In this document: positions 16,842 through 25,144 of the stretch, piece by piece
How the letters are laid out: each line of letters starts with the position of its first letter
Position numbering within the stretch: the stretch's first letter is position 1
Assembly: GCA_964626565.1 (NCBI GenBank)
Contig: CAZVFX010000008.1
Coordinates: 1 to 64,000, forward strand
DNA from: CAZVFX01 sp964626565
Lineage (GTDB): Bacteria; Myxococcota_A; UBA9042; CAIXZC01
Reading direction: 5' to 3'
Length of the DNA stretch: 64,000 nucleotides
The notes under the pieces: model-generated
The model's input: the letters and a program-made list of their open reading frames with translations, nothing else
Told to the model about the DNA's origin: nothing
Databases searched by the model: none
Translations under genes and position numbers: made by a program

Positions 16842-18806
16842 CTAGTTGAAGGTCAACTTTCTGAGAACATGCTTGTCGTTGATGCGCACCCAGTACAGGA
16901 AGCCGCCGTCAATGAAGACCGGCCCGGAGACGGTCTCCTCCACCGGGAGTGATTCCACACCGTCCACAACCCAGACCTCCCCGTTCTTCGCTCGCGCCCA
17001 GAAGATGGAGTGGTCTTCGCTGAAGAACGGGTCTGCCAATCGCACGTACCGCTTCGACGAAAAGCCCGGTGCGAGCCAACGTGTGCCTTCAGTGTCAGCC
17101 ACTTTGAACCAGGGACCATCCGGCGCGGGCAGCACAAACTGGGGACGAGCGGTAATAGTGTGCTCCTCGCCTCCGCCCACGAGGTACCATGCGTCGTGCC
17201 GCCGCGCCACTGCGGTGGCCTGGCCGGTGCGAACATCGATGAACGAAAGGTGGAGCGGCAGTTCGTGGAAGGGCTCACCCAGGGGCTTCCCGTTGACGAT
17301 GTACCTGAATGCTCCCTCGGTCATGCACAGGGTGTGCAGATCTTCGTCCCCGGTCCCGCACTCCACGGCCACAATATTGGGACAACATCGTTTTTCCTGC
17401 CCCAGCCTGGCGGCACATTGAACTCCCTTTTCGGCAAACCTGACAATCGGTTTGCCCCGGTCACACCAGGTCACCCCTTCGATCTGGCCGGCGACTTTGA
17501 GCTCGGCCGCCCCGTTGATCAGCAGTTCCTGTCCGTCGGGATTCTTTCCCACCGCAGCCATGGATTTACCGTCGGGGGAGGGCGAAAGCAGCGACACCCC
17601 GTAGTACGAAGGGGAAACGGTGTCCCCGAAGACGAAGACCTCCTGCCCCTTCTTCATCCTGGCGCGGGCAAAAAAACTCCCGCCGGGGAGAAACCCTTCG
17701 CTCCACAACTGGTCGACGACGATGTCCGCACCCTCAGGGACCAGGTGCCTGCTGCCGTCGGCTTTGCCTGCAAACGCGGTGACTTTCCCGGTAGGGCCTG
17801 CGTATAGAGCGGTAATGAAGCGAGCCTCTGCGACTACCTTTTCGCCAAGCAGAAAAAGCGAGCGGTCTTCAGTATGGGCGAGGAATGCGACCTGGTTATC
17901 CGGAGTCCAGGCCAACGCCTCGATGCGAGGGTGCGATGCGACTTGTACATCATCTACCACCAGCACATGGTTATCGCCTTTCCGGTATACAAACGCCAGG
18001 TGCCTTCCGTCCTTGGAAAAGGCCACCCAGTCGAGATTTACGGTAGGTCCGTACCGTTTGTGCCCGGAGTGAAAGGTCATCGATTTGCCCCGGCGCGCGG
18101 CGACTGCCAGCCGGCCCGACGCTTTCGAATATGCCAGCAGCGAGACCTCTGTTCCGCACATGACCTTGTCGCCACCCACCACCAGACATTCCTGTTTCCC
18201 GTCGACCGTTATGTACGCGGGCACCTTGCCTCTCAGCAAGAGGTAGCGCCCTGTTTCACGTTCGCCGGAGGAGGGATTTGGGCCCGGTGACACCTTCAGC
18301 GTGGTAGCCAGGGGAACACTTTCCTGGGAATCGGGGGAGGCCGGATAGCGGCTGAGCGCCACCCACTCACCGGAACGATCCCGGCCGGCAAACACGACCC
18401 GGGAGCCGCCTCGGTACGCCCAGGCTTCACCCGCAGGATGGGAGAGGTCCGAGAGGTCTTGAAGCGCGGGCATGAAGACGCGGTCGTAAGGACCCAGGTT
18501 GCCTTCGGGAGTGGCCAGCCACTCCTTTCCGTCCCTGGCGAACCAGAAGTGGAAACCACCCGAGTCGGTCAGCGTCACGTGCCCGAAATCTTCCGCGACT
18601 CCAAGATCGGTTCCGTCAATGACCAGATTGCGGCCCTCAGCGGTTTCTCTGACCACCGCCCAATGATTGCCCGAGGGGCTGGCATAGGTCGCGACGATGG
18701 CGCCGGCGTCGGCAGCAGTCTCAAAAACAACCGTCGGGCCGCCGGCGTACGCAGAGGGAGCCGGGGCGACGGACACTATCAGCAGAATCATGGCAAAGTA
18801 TCTCAT
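16842..18806 (-). CDS. Exported beta-propeller-like protein
   Basis: 654 residues from the ATG at 18806, which begins the signal peptide (MRYFAMILLIVSVAPAPSAYA). Two in-frame ATGs lie upstream; the one at 18854 has a GGGGAG at fair spacing but adds 16 uncharged residues ahead of the signal. Repeated units of about 45 residues of the type VAFSKDGRHLAFVYRKGDNHVLVVDD and LSPSPDGKSMAAVGKNPDGQELLING resemble WD40/TolB-like propeller blades. A Cys-rich loop (about 470-515) interrupts them. It is probably periplasmic or secreted. It may bind a partner or ligand; no catalytic motif is seen. Confidence 0.7.
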   Translation of the reverse strand: MRYFAMILLIVSVAPAPSAYAGGPTVVFETAADAGAIVATYASPSGNHWAVVRETAEGRNLVIDGTDLGVAEDFGHVTLTDSGGFHFWFARDGKEWLATPEGNLGPYDRVFMPALQDLSDLSHPAGEAWAYRGGSRVVFAGRDRSGEWVALSRYPASPDSQESVPLATTLKVSPGPNPSSGERETGRYLLLRGKVPAYITVDGKQECLVVGGDKVMCGTEVSLLAYSKASGRLAVAARRGKSMTFHSGHKRYGPTVNLDWVAFSKDGRHLAFVYRKGDNHVLVVDDVQVASHPRIEALAWTPDNQVAFLAHTEDRSLFLLGEKVVAEARFITALYAGPTGKVTAFAGKADGSRHLVPEGADIVVDQLWSEGFLPGGSFFARARMKKGQEVFVFGDTVSPSYYGVSLLSPSPDGKSMAAVGKNPDGQELLINGAAELKVAGQIEGVTWCDRGKPIVRFAEKGVQCAARLGQEKRCCPNIVAVECGTGDEDLHTLCMTEGAFRYIVNGKPLGEPFHELPLHLSFIDVRTGQATAVARRHDAWYLVGGGEEHTITARPQFVLPAPDGPWFKVADTEGTRWLAPGFSSKRYVRLADPFFSEDHSIFWARAKNGEVWVVDGVESLPVEETVSGPVFIDGGFLYWVRINDKHVLRKLTFN

Positions 18807-18858
18807 GGACGCCATTGTACAGTTTGTCCCCGCGGATGGAAAGCCATCCGACATTTGC

Positions 18859-18888
18859 TTGTCTCCCCGACTTTTCGTGTGCTATCTT
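18859..18888 (+). promoter_or_regulatory. Extended -10 promoter for the FadL-type gene
   Basis: TTGTCT, 18 nt, then TATCTT preceded by TG (TGCTATCTT), an extended -10. It ends 36 bp before the GTG start at 18924. Confidence 0.5.
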
Positions 18889-18923
18889 TTGTCCGATGGC
18901 CAATCCCGCATAAGGAGGTTGAT

Positions 18924-20450
18924 GTGCTAAGATTGTTGCTGGTTTGCTTGCTGACCGCGGTGTGGGCGTCGCCCGCGCTGGCGGGTGGATTCGAATACCC
19001 GGCCAACGGCACCGCTGCCCTGGGCCGCGGGGGGGCGTTCACCGCTCGAGCCGACGACCTGACCGCCATGGAATACAACCCGGCCGGGTTGCTTTCGATC
19101 CCCGGAAGCATGATCTACATCGGGGACAATATATCCCTGCACCACTCCACGTTCACCGCGTACGGCCCCGACGGCGCCGAACTGCCTGCGGTAGAGAACG
19201 AGGGCGGACCGTTCTGGACCGCCCCAGTGATAGGAGCATCCTCGGATTTCGGGCTCAAGAACTGGCGCTTTGCGGTGGGAGCCTTCGGCCCTAGTGCGTA
19301 CGGCAAATCCTCTTTCGGAAGAGACGCGCTTGATCGCTGCTTCGACATGACCGGCATAGACAACGAATCGTCGGCCAAGCGGGACGAGTGCTTCTCCGAC
19401 CCGGGCCTGACCCACCGCCACATGATGGTGAGCACCGACTTCCTCCTCGCCTACTACACCGTGTCCGCGGCGTACGGGCAGAATGACAAATGGGGAGTCG
19501 GGGTCAGCCTCCACTGGGTAGACCTCATCCGCTCGCAGTACACCCTCTTCGTCAACGCGGCGTCGCCGGATCTCATCTTTGGCGCTGACCGTCTTGACAT
19601 CGAAGCGACCCTGGATGTGGCCGATCACGTCAACTTCGCAGCCACCATTGGCGGCTGGTGGAAGCCCATCGAATCGCTGGTGGTCGCGTTTTCCGCGCGG
19701 GTACCGCCTGTCAACTTCGAGGCAACCGGCTCCACTCAACTGCAATTTCAGGACTCCCTTTTCGCCCAGGTGTATGCCAAAGGGGCGGACAAGGACGGCC
19801 TGCTCTCTTTCGACGACGCAGGCGAACCTACGGTAGGAGCAATCCCTACAACTTTGAAGTTCTCATACCCGATGACCGCGAGGCTCGGCATCCGGTACTC
19901 CCACATGGAAGGAGAAGGAGAGAACAAGCGGGAGTTGTTCGATGTGGAGTTCGACACCGTCTGGGAAGGTTGGTCGGTTCTGGACAGCTTCGAAGTCGGC
20001 CTCGAGGGATACATGCAGATGCACGGTTCCGGCGTCGCGAATGCGGACAAGCTCCCGTTCAAGCCGATGAGCATCGCGAAAGAGTACGAGGATACCTGGT
20101 CATTCAGGTTGGGCGGCCAGTATTCCCCCATGGACTGGCTGGTACTCCGGGGCGGCGGCTACTACGAAACCGGCGCGGTTCCCAACAAATACACCCACCT
20201 CGACTTCGCCAGCTTCGACCGTGTCGGTGCGTCCACCGGGGCGTCCTTCAAGGTGAGCGATCTCACCCTGTCGCTGGCCTACTCCCACATCTTCCAGCAG
20301 GACCGGGACATCTCGGCGGAGGAGACCGGCGTTTATAAGCAGTACCCGTTGGTCGACGACCAGCCCGAAACCCCTGAGAACGCGGCCGGGGCCGGCAAGT
20401 TCGAGACTGGCTACGACATCTTTTCCGCCGCGATCGCGTACGCCTTCTAG
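18924..20450 (+). CDS. FadL/OMPP1-family outer-membrane transport protein
   Basis: 508 residues from a GTG at 18924 that follows AAGGAGG by 5 nt. Upstream codons in the same frame belong to the antisense of the propeller gene. The signal peptide ends SPALAG. The mature start, GFEYPANGTAALGRGGAFTARADD followed by EYNPAGL, is the hallmark N terminus of the FadL/TodX family, whose hatch and 14-strand barrel let hydrophobic molecules diffuse across the outer membrane. The C terminus ends in Phe (AAIAYAF), as expected for BAM-inserted barrels. Natural substrates are probably long-chain fatty acids or other lipids. It ends 7 bp from the convergent pseudokinase gene. Confidence 0.93.
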   Translation: MLRLLLVCLLTAVWASPALAGGFEYPANGTAALGRGGAFTARADDLTAMEYNPAGLLSIPGSMIYIGDNISLHHSTFTAYGPDGAELPAVENEGGPFWTAPVIGASSDFGLKNWRFAVGAFGPSAYGKSSFGRDALDRCFDMTGIDNESSAKRDECFSDPGLTHRHMMVSTDFLLAYYTVSAAYGQNDKWGVGVSLHWVDLIRSQYTLFVNAASPDLIFGADRLDIEATLDVADHVNFAATIGGWWKPIESLVVAFSARVPPVNFEATGSTQLQFQDSLFAQVYAKGADKDGLLSFDDAGEPTVGAIPTTLKFSYPMTARLGIRYSHMEGEGENKRELFDVEFDTVWEGWSVLDSFEVGLEGYMQMHGSGVANADKLPFKPMSIAKEYEDTWSFRLGGQYSPMDWLVLRGGGYYETGAVPNKYTHLDFASFDRVGASTGASFKVSDLTLSLAYSHIFQQDRDISAEETGVYKQYPLVDDQPETPENAAGAGKFETGYDIFSAAIAYAF

Positions 20451-20457
20451 AATAGAA

Positions 20458-22050
20458 CTACAGATCGATGAAGGGCAGCACCGGGGTTGAGTCCTGGACG
20501 GCTCCCTGCACGTCCAGCGACAACAGCATTCGGGGCTTTCCGTTCCCGTCGTACAGCACAACATATCGCTTCACCCCCTGGGGATAGAGGGGATTGGTGC
20601 GCACCACAGAGTGCAGTCGATTGCGCGCCGTAAATTCGAGGATGACCTCCTCACCTGAAGGCAGGCGCACCGACAGGCGGTAGGGGGGCAACACCGGGGG
20701 CACCAGCGACCTCTCACCGGCCAAAGGCACCTTCAATTCCCGCAATCGCGCTTTCAACTCCAGAGGGATATTCTCCATCAGGGAGCGCACGGTAGGATGA
20801 AAACGGTTGGTCTGGCTATCCCTCACCATCTCGTGATGGGTCAGCCCATCGCTGTCTTCCGGCAGCACTCCCTCGTGGGTCCGCGTCTCCAGCCCCGTCC
20901 CTGAGAAAAGGTAGGGAGCAGAGACAATTCCCGCCAGGCCGATGAGCGCAACAAGAATCCAGACGGTTACCTTGCGGTTCGAGTCGCCCCCCGAGACCCC
21001 ACCTTTTCCCGCTCCGGCGCGCTGCTTCGACCGAAGCTGGTCAAGCTGCCCAAGCAACGCCTCTCGGTCCGCTTCGGCAAGAGCACGTTCCTCCACCGAT
21101 TCCTCGAAGTCTCCTGCCCCTCCGGAACCTCCGTCGTGCACCTCAAGTATCTGTGTGAACCGCTCCGAGTACCGACGACTCGGCTCTTTCATGAGCAACT
21201 CGGCAACGCTGCCCTTGTCCTCCGCCACGACCCCCGCCACCTTCTTGCGCATGGCCACCGCGTCGGAGGGACGCATCTCGGGATCAGGGTGGAGACACTC
21301 GGCGATCACATTGGACAAGAACCGCGGTACTCCCGGAACGTCCTGAACCAGGTGCCGGGCCTGCCCGCTCATCATGCGATTGTAGATTTCCAGCGACATG
21401 CCCTCCCCGAACGGACTGACCCCGGCCGCCAGCCGATAGAACAGGACGGCAGCCTGGTACACGTCCGCGGCCGGTCCGGCCTGCCCTTCTTTCAGCAACT
21501 CGGGCGGCACATACTCCGGATCCACGAACAGCCGTTTAAAAAGGGAGCCGGCATAGGTCAATTCCTTTGGGGCGAGCAGAGAAAGAGCAGGCATAACTCC
21601 GGGTTCAGGCAGCACCAGCCGCCCGTTCCGCCCCAGCACCAGCTTGCTGGGATGATTGAGTCCGTAAGCGACTCCTGCTTTGTGCAACGTTGCCAGGGCA
21701 GCCAGGTGCAGATCCAGCAAGCCCAGCGCCTGGGGCAACTCGAGTCGCTCTCCCTCCTCGACCATCTCAGCCAGCGAGACCCCCTCCGCGTCTTCCACTC
21801 CGTAGGCGAGGACCCCGTCCAGCATCTCCCATGAAATAACAGCCGGGACGTGAGGCGAGGAAAGTGAGCCGAGGGCCACATTCAGCCGCTCCAGGCCCTG
21901 CTCCACATCCTTGTCCAGGCGACCGGAAGGCGCAGCCAGATGGTACACCAGGGCGCGCACACCGCCAGGCGCCACTCCGCAGAACAGGCGCTCTCCCTTC
22001 TCCCTGCGGATCAGCTTGTCCAGGCTGATTTGTCCCATCTTCCCCGACAT
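20458..22050 (-). CDS. Membrane-tethered Ser/Thr pseudokinase
   Basis: 530 residues if translation starts at the second ATG (22050), 10 nt after AGGAGG; the first ATG (22059) is only 1 nt from that site. Residues about 10-275 follow the bacterial Ser/Thr kinase plan, including PEYVPPELL (activation-segment end), AADVYQAAVLFYRLAAGVSPF and a final CLHPDPEMRPSDA. The catalytic centre is gone. The HRD segment reads AYGLNHPSK (Asp replaced by Leu131, Asn by Lys136), DFG reads EPG, and no VAIK lysine is seen. A transmembrane helix (about 361-382) precedes a 145-residue exported domain. It therefore looks like a pseudokinase that signals by binding. Confidence 0.85.
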   Translation of the reverse strand: MSGKMGQISLDKLIRREKGERLFCGVAPGGVRALVYHLAAPSGRLDKDVEQGLERLNVALGSLSSPHVPAVISWEMLDGVLAYGVEDAEGVSLAEMVEEGERLELPQALGLLDLHLAALATLHKAGVAYGLNHPSKLVLGRNGRLVLPEPGVMPALSLLAPKELTYAGSLFKRLFVDPEYVPPELLKEGQAGPAADVYQAAVLFYRLAAGVSPFGEGMSLEIYNRMMSGQARHLVQDVPGVPRFLSNVIAECLHPDPEMRPSDAVAMRKKVAGVVAEDKGSVAELLMKEPSRRYSERFTQILEVHDGGSGGAGDFEESVEERALAEADREALLGQLDQLRSKQRAGAGKGGVSGGDSNRKVTVWILVALIGLAGIVSAPYLFSGTGLETRTHEGVLPEDSDGLTHHEMVRDSQTNRFHPTVRSLMENIPLELKARLRELKVPLAGERSLVPPVLPPYRLSVRLPSGEEVILEFTARNRLHSVVRTNPLYPQGVKRYVVLYDGNGKPRMLLSLDVQGAVQDSTPVLPFIDL

Positions 22051-22259
22051 ACCGTTCATCCCTCCTCACTATTGATCATACAGTTGCCGGCCCGGGACTG
22101 GAAATTAATAGTCAACGGACTCCGAGGACCGGGTGTGTAAACGGAGGTCACCAGCCCTTCGACTTGCGGCCAAAGCCGCGGCGCTCAGGGTGAAACTCAG
22201 TTCCACCCCGACAAATTATATTGTATCCTCTTCATTGGCAAAACCGGAGGTAAGCCAAA

Positions 22260-23696
22260 ATGCAATCCAAGTTTGCCTTGTGTTTGAGCGTACTGCTTCT
22301 CACCACCTGCGGCCCTCCGGCCGCAACGGTTCCAGTTGCCGACCTGCACTGCGATCATCTCTACCAACTGTCCATGAAGCCGGATCGCACGGTCGCTGAT
22401 ATGGACCTGAACATGAATCTCGATTGGCTGGAGGAGGGCGGTTATGCGGTCCAGGTGTTCGCTATCTTCAGCCAGCTCACCGACAAGCGGGCAACCGTGA
22501 CGGCCCGGGAGCAACTGGCCGCCTTCTACGGGCGTGTGCTGGCTCCCGCCCGGGGGCGCCTGTAGCAAGCCCGCAGTTTTCGCGACCTCCTGGAGCATCG
22601 CGAGGAAGGAGTTATCTCGGCTGTACTGGCGCTGGAAGGGGCCGATCCCCTCGGGGACGACGCTGACAACCTGGCCTGGTGGGCCGCTAAGGGCTTGCGC
22701 ATCGCGTCTCTCACCTGGAACAACTCCAACGCCTTCGCCGATGGACTGAACGAGCCGGACCCCGCACCCCGGGGCGGACTCACCGCCGAAGGGGTACGAC
22801 TGCTGGCCCAGATGGAAATGCACGGCATCGGCGTGGACTTGAGCCACGCCCATCCGGACACCTTCTGGGACATAATCACGTCTGTGAGAGGGCCGGCCCT
22901 ATGCACCCATTGCAACGCCCGGGGAGTTCACTACGTCCGTCGCAACCTGGACGACGAACAGATCGTCGCCATCGCGGAGAAGAAGGGGATCATCGGACTC
23001 TCCTACCACTCCGGCCACATCTCCCCCCAGGAACACGCTAAGCCCGAAGAGCTGCTGCAGCATCTGCTCTACATCGAGCACCTCGCCGGGCCCTCCGTCC
23101 CCGCCCTCGGCTCCGACTTCGACGGCATGATCAAGGAAGTGGAAGGAGTAAAAAACGCAGCTTACGTTCCCTACCTTCTCAAGCGGTGGAAAAAGGCGGG
23201 CCTGCCGTTATCCACCGTACATGCAGTAGCCGCCGGGAATTTTTACACCTACTTGAAAAGACTGGACCACGAATACCTGGAAATCCCCCCCCTGAATTGG
23301 CGGCCCATGGACATCACACCGACGGTGGCCGACCCGGACCACATGTCCCTCTTTGATCGCCTGAGTTCCACCGGCCTCGAAGTGTGCGGCGAGGCTCCCC
23401 AGTTCGAGTTCGCCGCCCACGGGGCCAGGCTCTTCGCAGTAGCCGTCAGAATCAGCGCCTCGGAAGAGTCGGCAGAGCCGGTGCGCGTAGACATCGAAGC
23501 CAGCGCCGCCGACAAACCGGCCCAGGGTGCAGCCGACTGCCCCACCGACGGCTCCCGCTGCCTGGTCACCTTCTTCCACGCCTCAGCACTCCCCGACAAA
23601 AACCCCCGGGTAAAGATCACACTACATCTGCCGCCGGGACCACCCCCCACCTGCCTGCAACTCCTCGACCTGATCCCCCTGCAGCGAGCTCGGTAG
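22260..23696 (+). pseudogene. Membrane dipeptidase (M19) lipoprotein interrupted by in-frame TAG
   Basis: The reading frame from the ATG at 22260 (GGAGGT 8 nt upstream) to 23696 encodes a renal-dipeptidase-type metalloenzyme, broken only by TAG at codon 102 (22563-22565). Before it lie a lipoprotein-like signal (SVLLLTTC) and the zinc motif DLHCD. After it, in the same frame, lie the bridging Glu (ALEGAD), His in VDLSHAHP, His in CTHCNARG and GSDFDG. All expected metal ligands are thus present on both sides. The C-terminal 120 residues are an extra beta-rich domain. Possible readings are a recent nonsense mutation, a base error, or readthrough. TAG ends many intact genes here, so it is a normal stop. 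Confidence 0.85.
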
Positions 23697-23719
23697 ACTT
23701 CTCGCCGGCTTCCCCACCA

Positions 23720-23749
23720 TTGTTTTCCCGCCGCTTTCTGGACTATGAT
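23720..23749 (+). promoter_or_regulatory. Promoter for the ECF sigma operon
   Basis: TTGTTT, 18 nt, then TATGAT, 61 bp before the GTG start of the sigma gene. An ECF-type self-recognised promoter may also exist but cannot be assigned without other targets. Confidence 0.4.
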
Positions 23750-23810
23750 CGTAGTACGGGGTTTACAGTTCGACCGCTCCGGGTGTCATTGTATAGGTGG
23801 AGGCAAACCT

Positions 23811-24338
23811 GTGAGACCCGATGATGGGTCCGGCCGCAAGGGCTGGAAAGACACGGTAGAGGACTTGTACGGGCAGTACGGTGGCCTGGTTTACCGCCGC
23901 TGCCTGCGCATTTTGGGTTCCAGTGAGGAAGCCGAATCGGCAGTACAGGAGGTGTTCTTGAGGGTGATGAAGAAGTTGCGCAAACAAGAGGCAGTCGGGA
24001 ACGCTCGCAACTACCTGTTCCGAGTGTCCACCAACTATTGCCTCAACCGGCTGCGCAACCGCCGCCGGCTACCACCCTTCGTGGGGCTTGAAGCCGTTCC
24101 GATCTCCGGTGGGCAGGATCCCGAGACGCACACCGTGCACGCCCTTCTTCTGGAGCAAATCCTGCGGACGATGCGCCGCAAGCAACGCCTCGCCGTCTAT
24201 CTCCACTTCTGCGAGGGTTTCACTCAGTCCGAGGTAGCTTCTACCCTGGAGGTCAGCCGGCAAAGCGTCAACAAGATGATCTCGCGCGCCCGACGGAAGC
24301 TGGATACTGCGGCGGAAGTGGGAGGACCGAAATCATGA
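23811..24338 (+). CDS. ECF-family RNA polymerase sigma factor
   Basis: 175 residues from a GTG at 23811 that follows GGAGG by 7 nt; an upstream ATG would add 22 residues with no ribosome site. It has sigma region 2 (LYGQYGGLVYRRCLRILGSS, AVQEVFLRVMKK) and region 4 (YLHFCEGFTQSEVASTLEVS, then SVNKMISRARRKL), separated by a short linker, with no extra domain: the classic ECF layout. It overlaps the downstream zinc-finger protein as ATGA, the usual arrangement for a sigma factor and its anti-sigma factor. It probably drives its own operon, including the caspase-barrel and Kelch genes, in response to an envelope signal. Confidence 0.93.
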   Translation: MRPDDGSGRKGWKDTVEDLYGQYGGLVYRRCLRILGSSEEAESAVQEVFLRVMKKLRKQEAVGNARNYLFRVSTNYCLNRLRNRRRLPPFVGLEAVPISGGQDPETHTVHALLLEQILRTMRRKQRLAVYLHFCEGFTQSEVASTLEVSRQSVNKMISRARRKLDTAAEVGGPKS

Positions 24339-25144
24339 ACGCCCGCACCGGTGAGTGCCTCTCTGCGAGAGGGGTGGAGATGATGCTGTCATCGACCGGG
24401 TGGCCCGACGCACTGCCCCCCGCGACGCTTCGGCACGCCGAGAAGTGCGACCACTGCCAGGGCCTCCTGCAGAAAGCGAGAGACGAAGAACAGCTGTTCC
24501 TCTCCGAGGTCTTCCCCAAGACCACGGACGGCCTGTCCCGGAACAACCAGGGTTGGGCCATGCCAGCGTGGGCGTACGGTGTGGCTGTGACGGCTGCGGC
24601 GCTGGCCCTCGTCCTACATGTAGGCCCTGAGTTGTTGGATGATTCCGCTCACAGGCCCGCCCAGGTGGACGGGCCAGCACCCGGCGAGGTCGGACACCCG
24701 CCCAAGCGGGCCGGATACGTGGGCATCAAGGCCTCACCCAACCTGCTCCTGTACGTACGTCGCGGCACCAGCCAGTTCCGGTTCGATTCCGGCACAACGT
24801 TGCAGGAAGGGGACCGGGTGCGCCTGAGACCCATCGCTGCGGGTTCAGAGCTACTGTTGGTCCTCCATCGAGACTCTGAGGGCACATACCAGGTTGTCTA
24901 CCCCTGGGACGGCGCGGCCAGTGCGGAGGCACCGGCCGCCGGCGACGCGCTGGCAGGCTCAGTGCAGCTGGACTCGTCGCTAGGGAGTGAGTGCTTTGCC
25001 GCCCTTTTCAGCTCTGCGCCGCTGGCCGCCACCGCGGCTGAAAGATGGTTCTCCCACCATCAGGAGGACGACTCCGGCTCCGCGTTGCTGGGCGACATTC
25101 CCGTCCGCTACGTGATTACCTGCTATGCAAAGGAAACGAAATGA
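24335..25144 (+). CDS. Zinc-finger anti-sigma factor with periplasmic DUF4384-like domain
   Basis: 269 residues. His34-x3-Cys38-x2-Cys41 is the ZAS motif that holds ECF sigma factors inactive. A single transmembrane helix (about 78-97) follows. The exported part (about 125-265) contains LLLYVRRGT and LQEGDRVRLRPIAAGSELLLVLHRDSEGTYQVVYPWDG-type strands, resembling DUF4384, a domain often found beside caspase-like genes. The start overlaps the sigma stop and its own stop overlaps the caspase start, so all three are translationally coupled. Role: membrane anti-sigma factor that senses something in the periplasm. Motifs are seen; the sensed signal is unknown. Confidence 0.85.
   Translation: MNARTGECLSARGVEMMLSSTGWPDALPPATLRHAEKCDHCQGLLQKARDEEQLFLSEVFPKTTDGLSRNNQGWAMPAWAYGVAVTAAALALVLHVGPELLDDSAHRPAQVDGPAPGEVGHPPKRAGYVGIKASPNLLLYVRRGTSQFRFDSGTTLQEGDRVRLRPIAAGSELLLVLHRDSEGTYQVVYPWDGAASAEAPAAGDALAGSVQLDSSLGSECFAALFSSAPLAATAAERWFSHHQEDDSGSALLGDIPVRYVITCYAKETK

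Noticed and set aside
22563..22565. TAG in the dipeptidase as a pyrrolysine codon
   Set aside because: Several intact genes in the window end in TAG, and no pyrrolysine synthesis genes or hairpin signal are visible, so a mutation or sequencing error is simpler.
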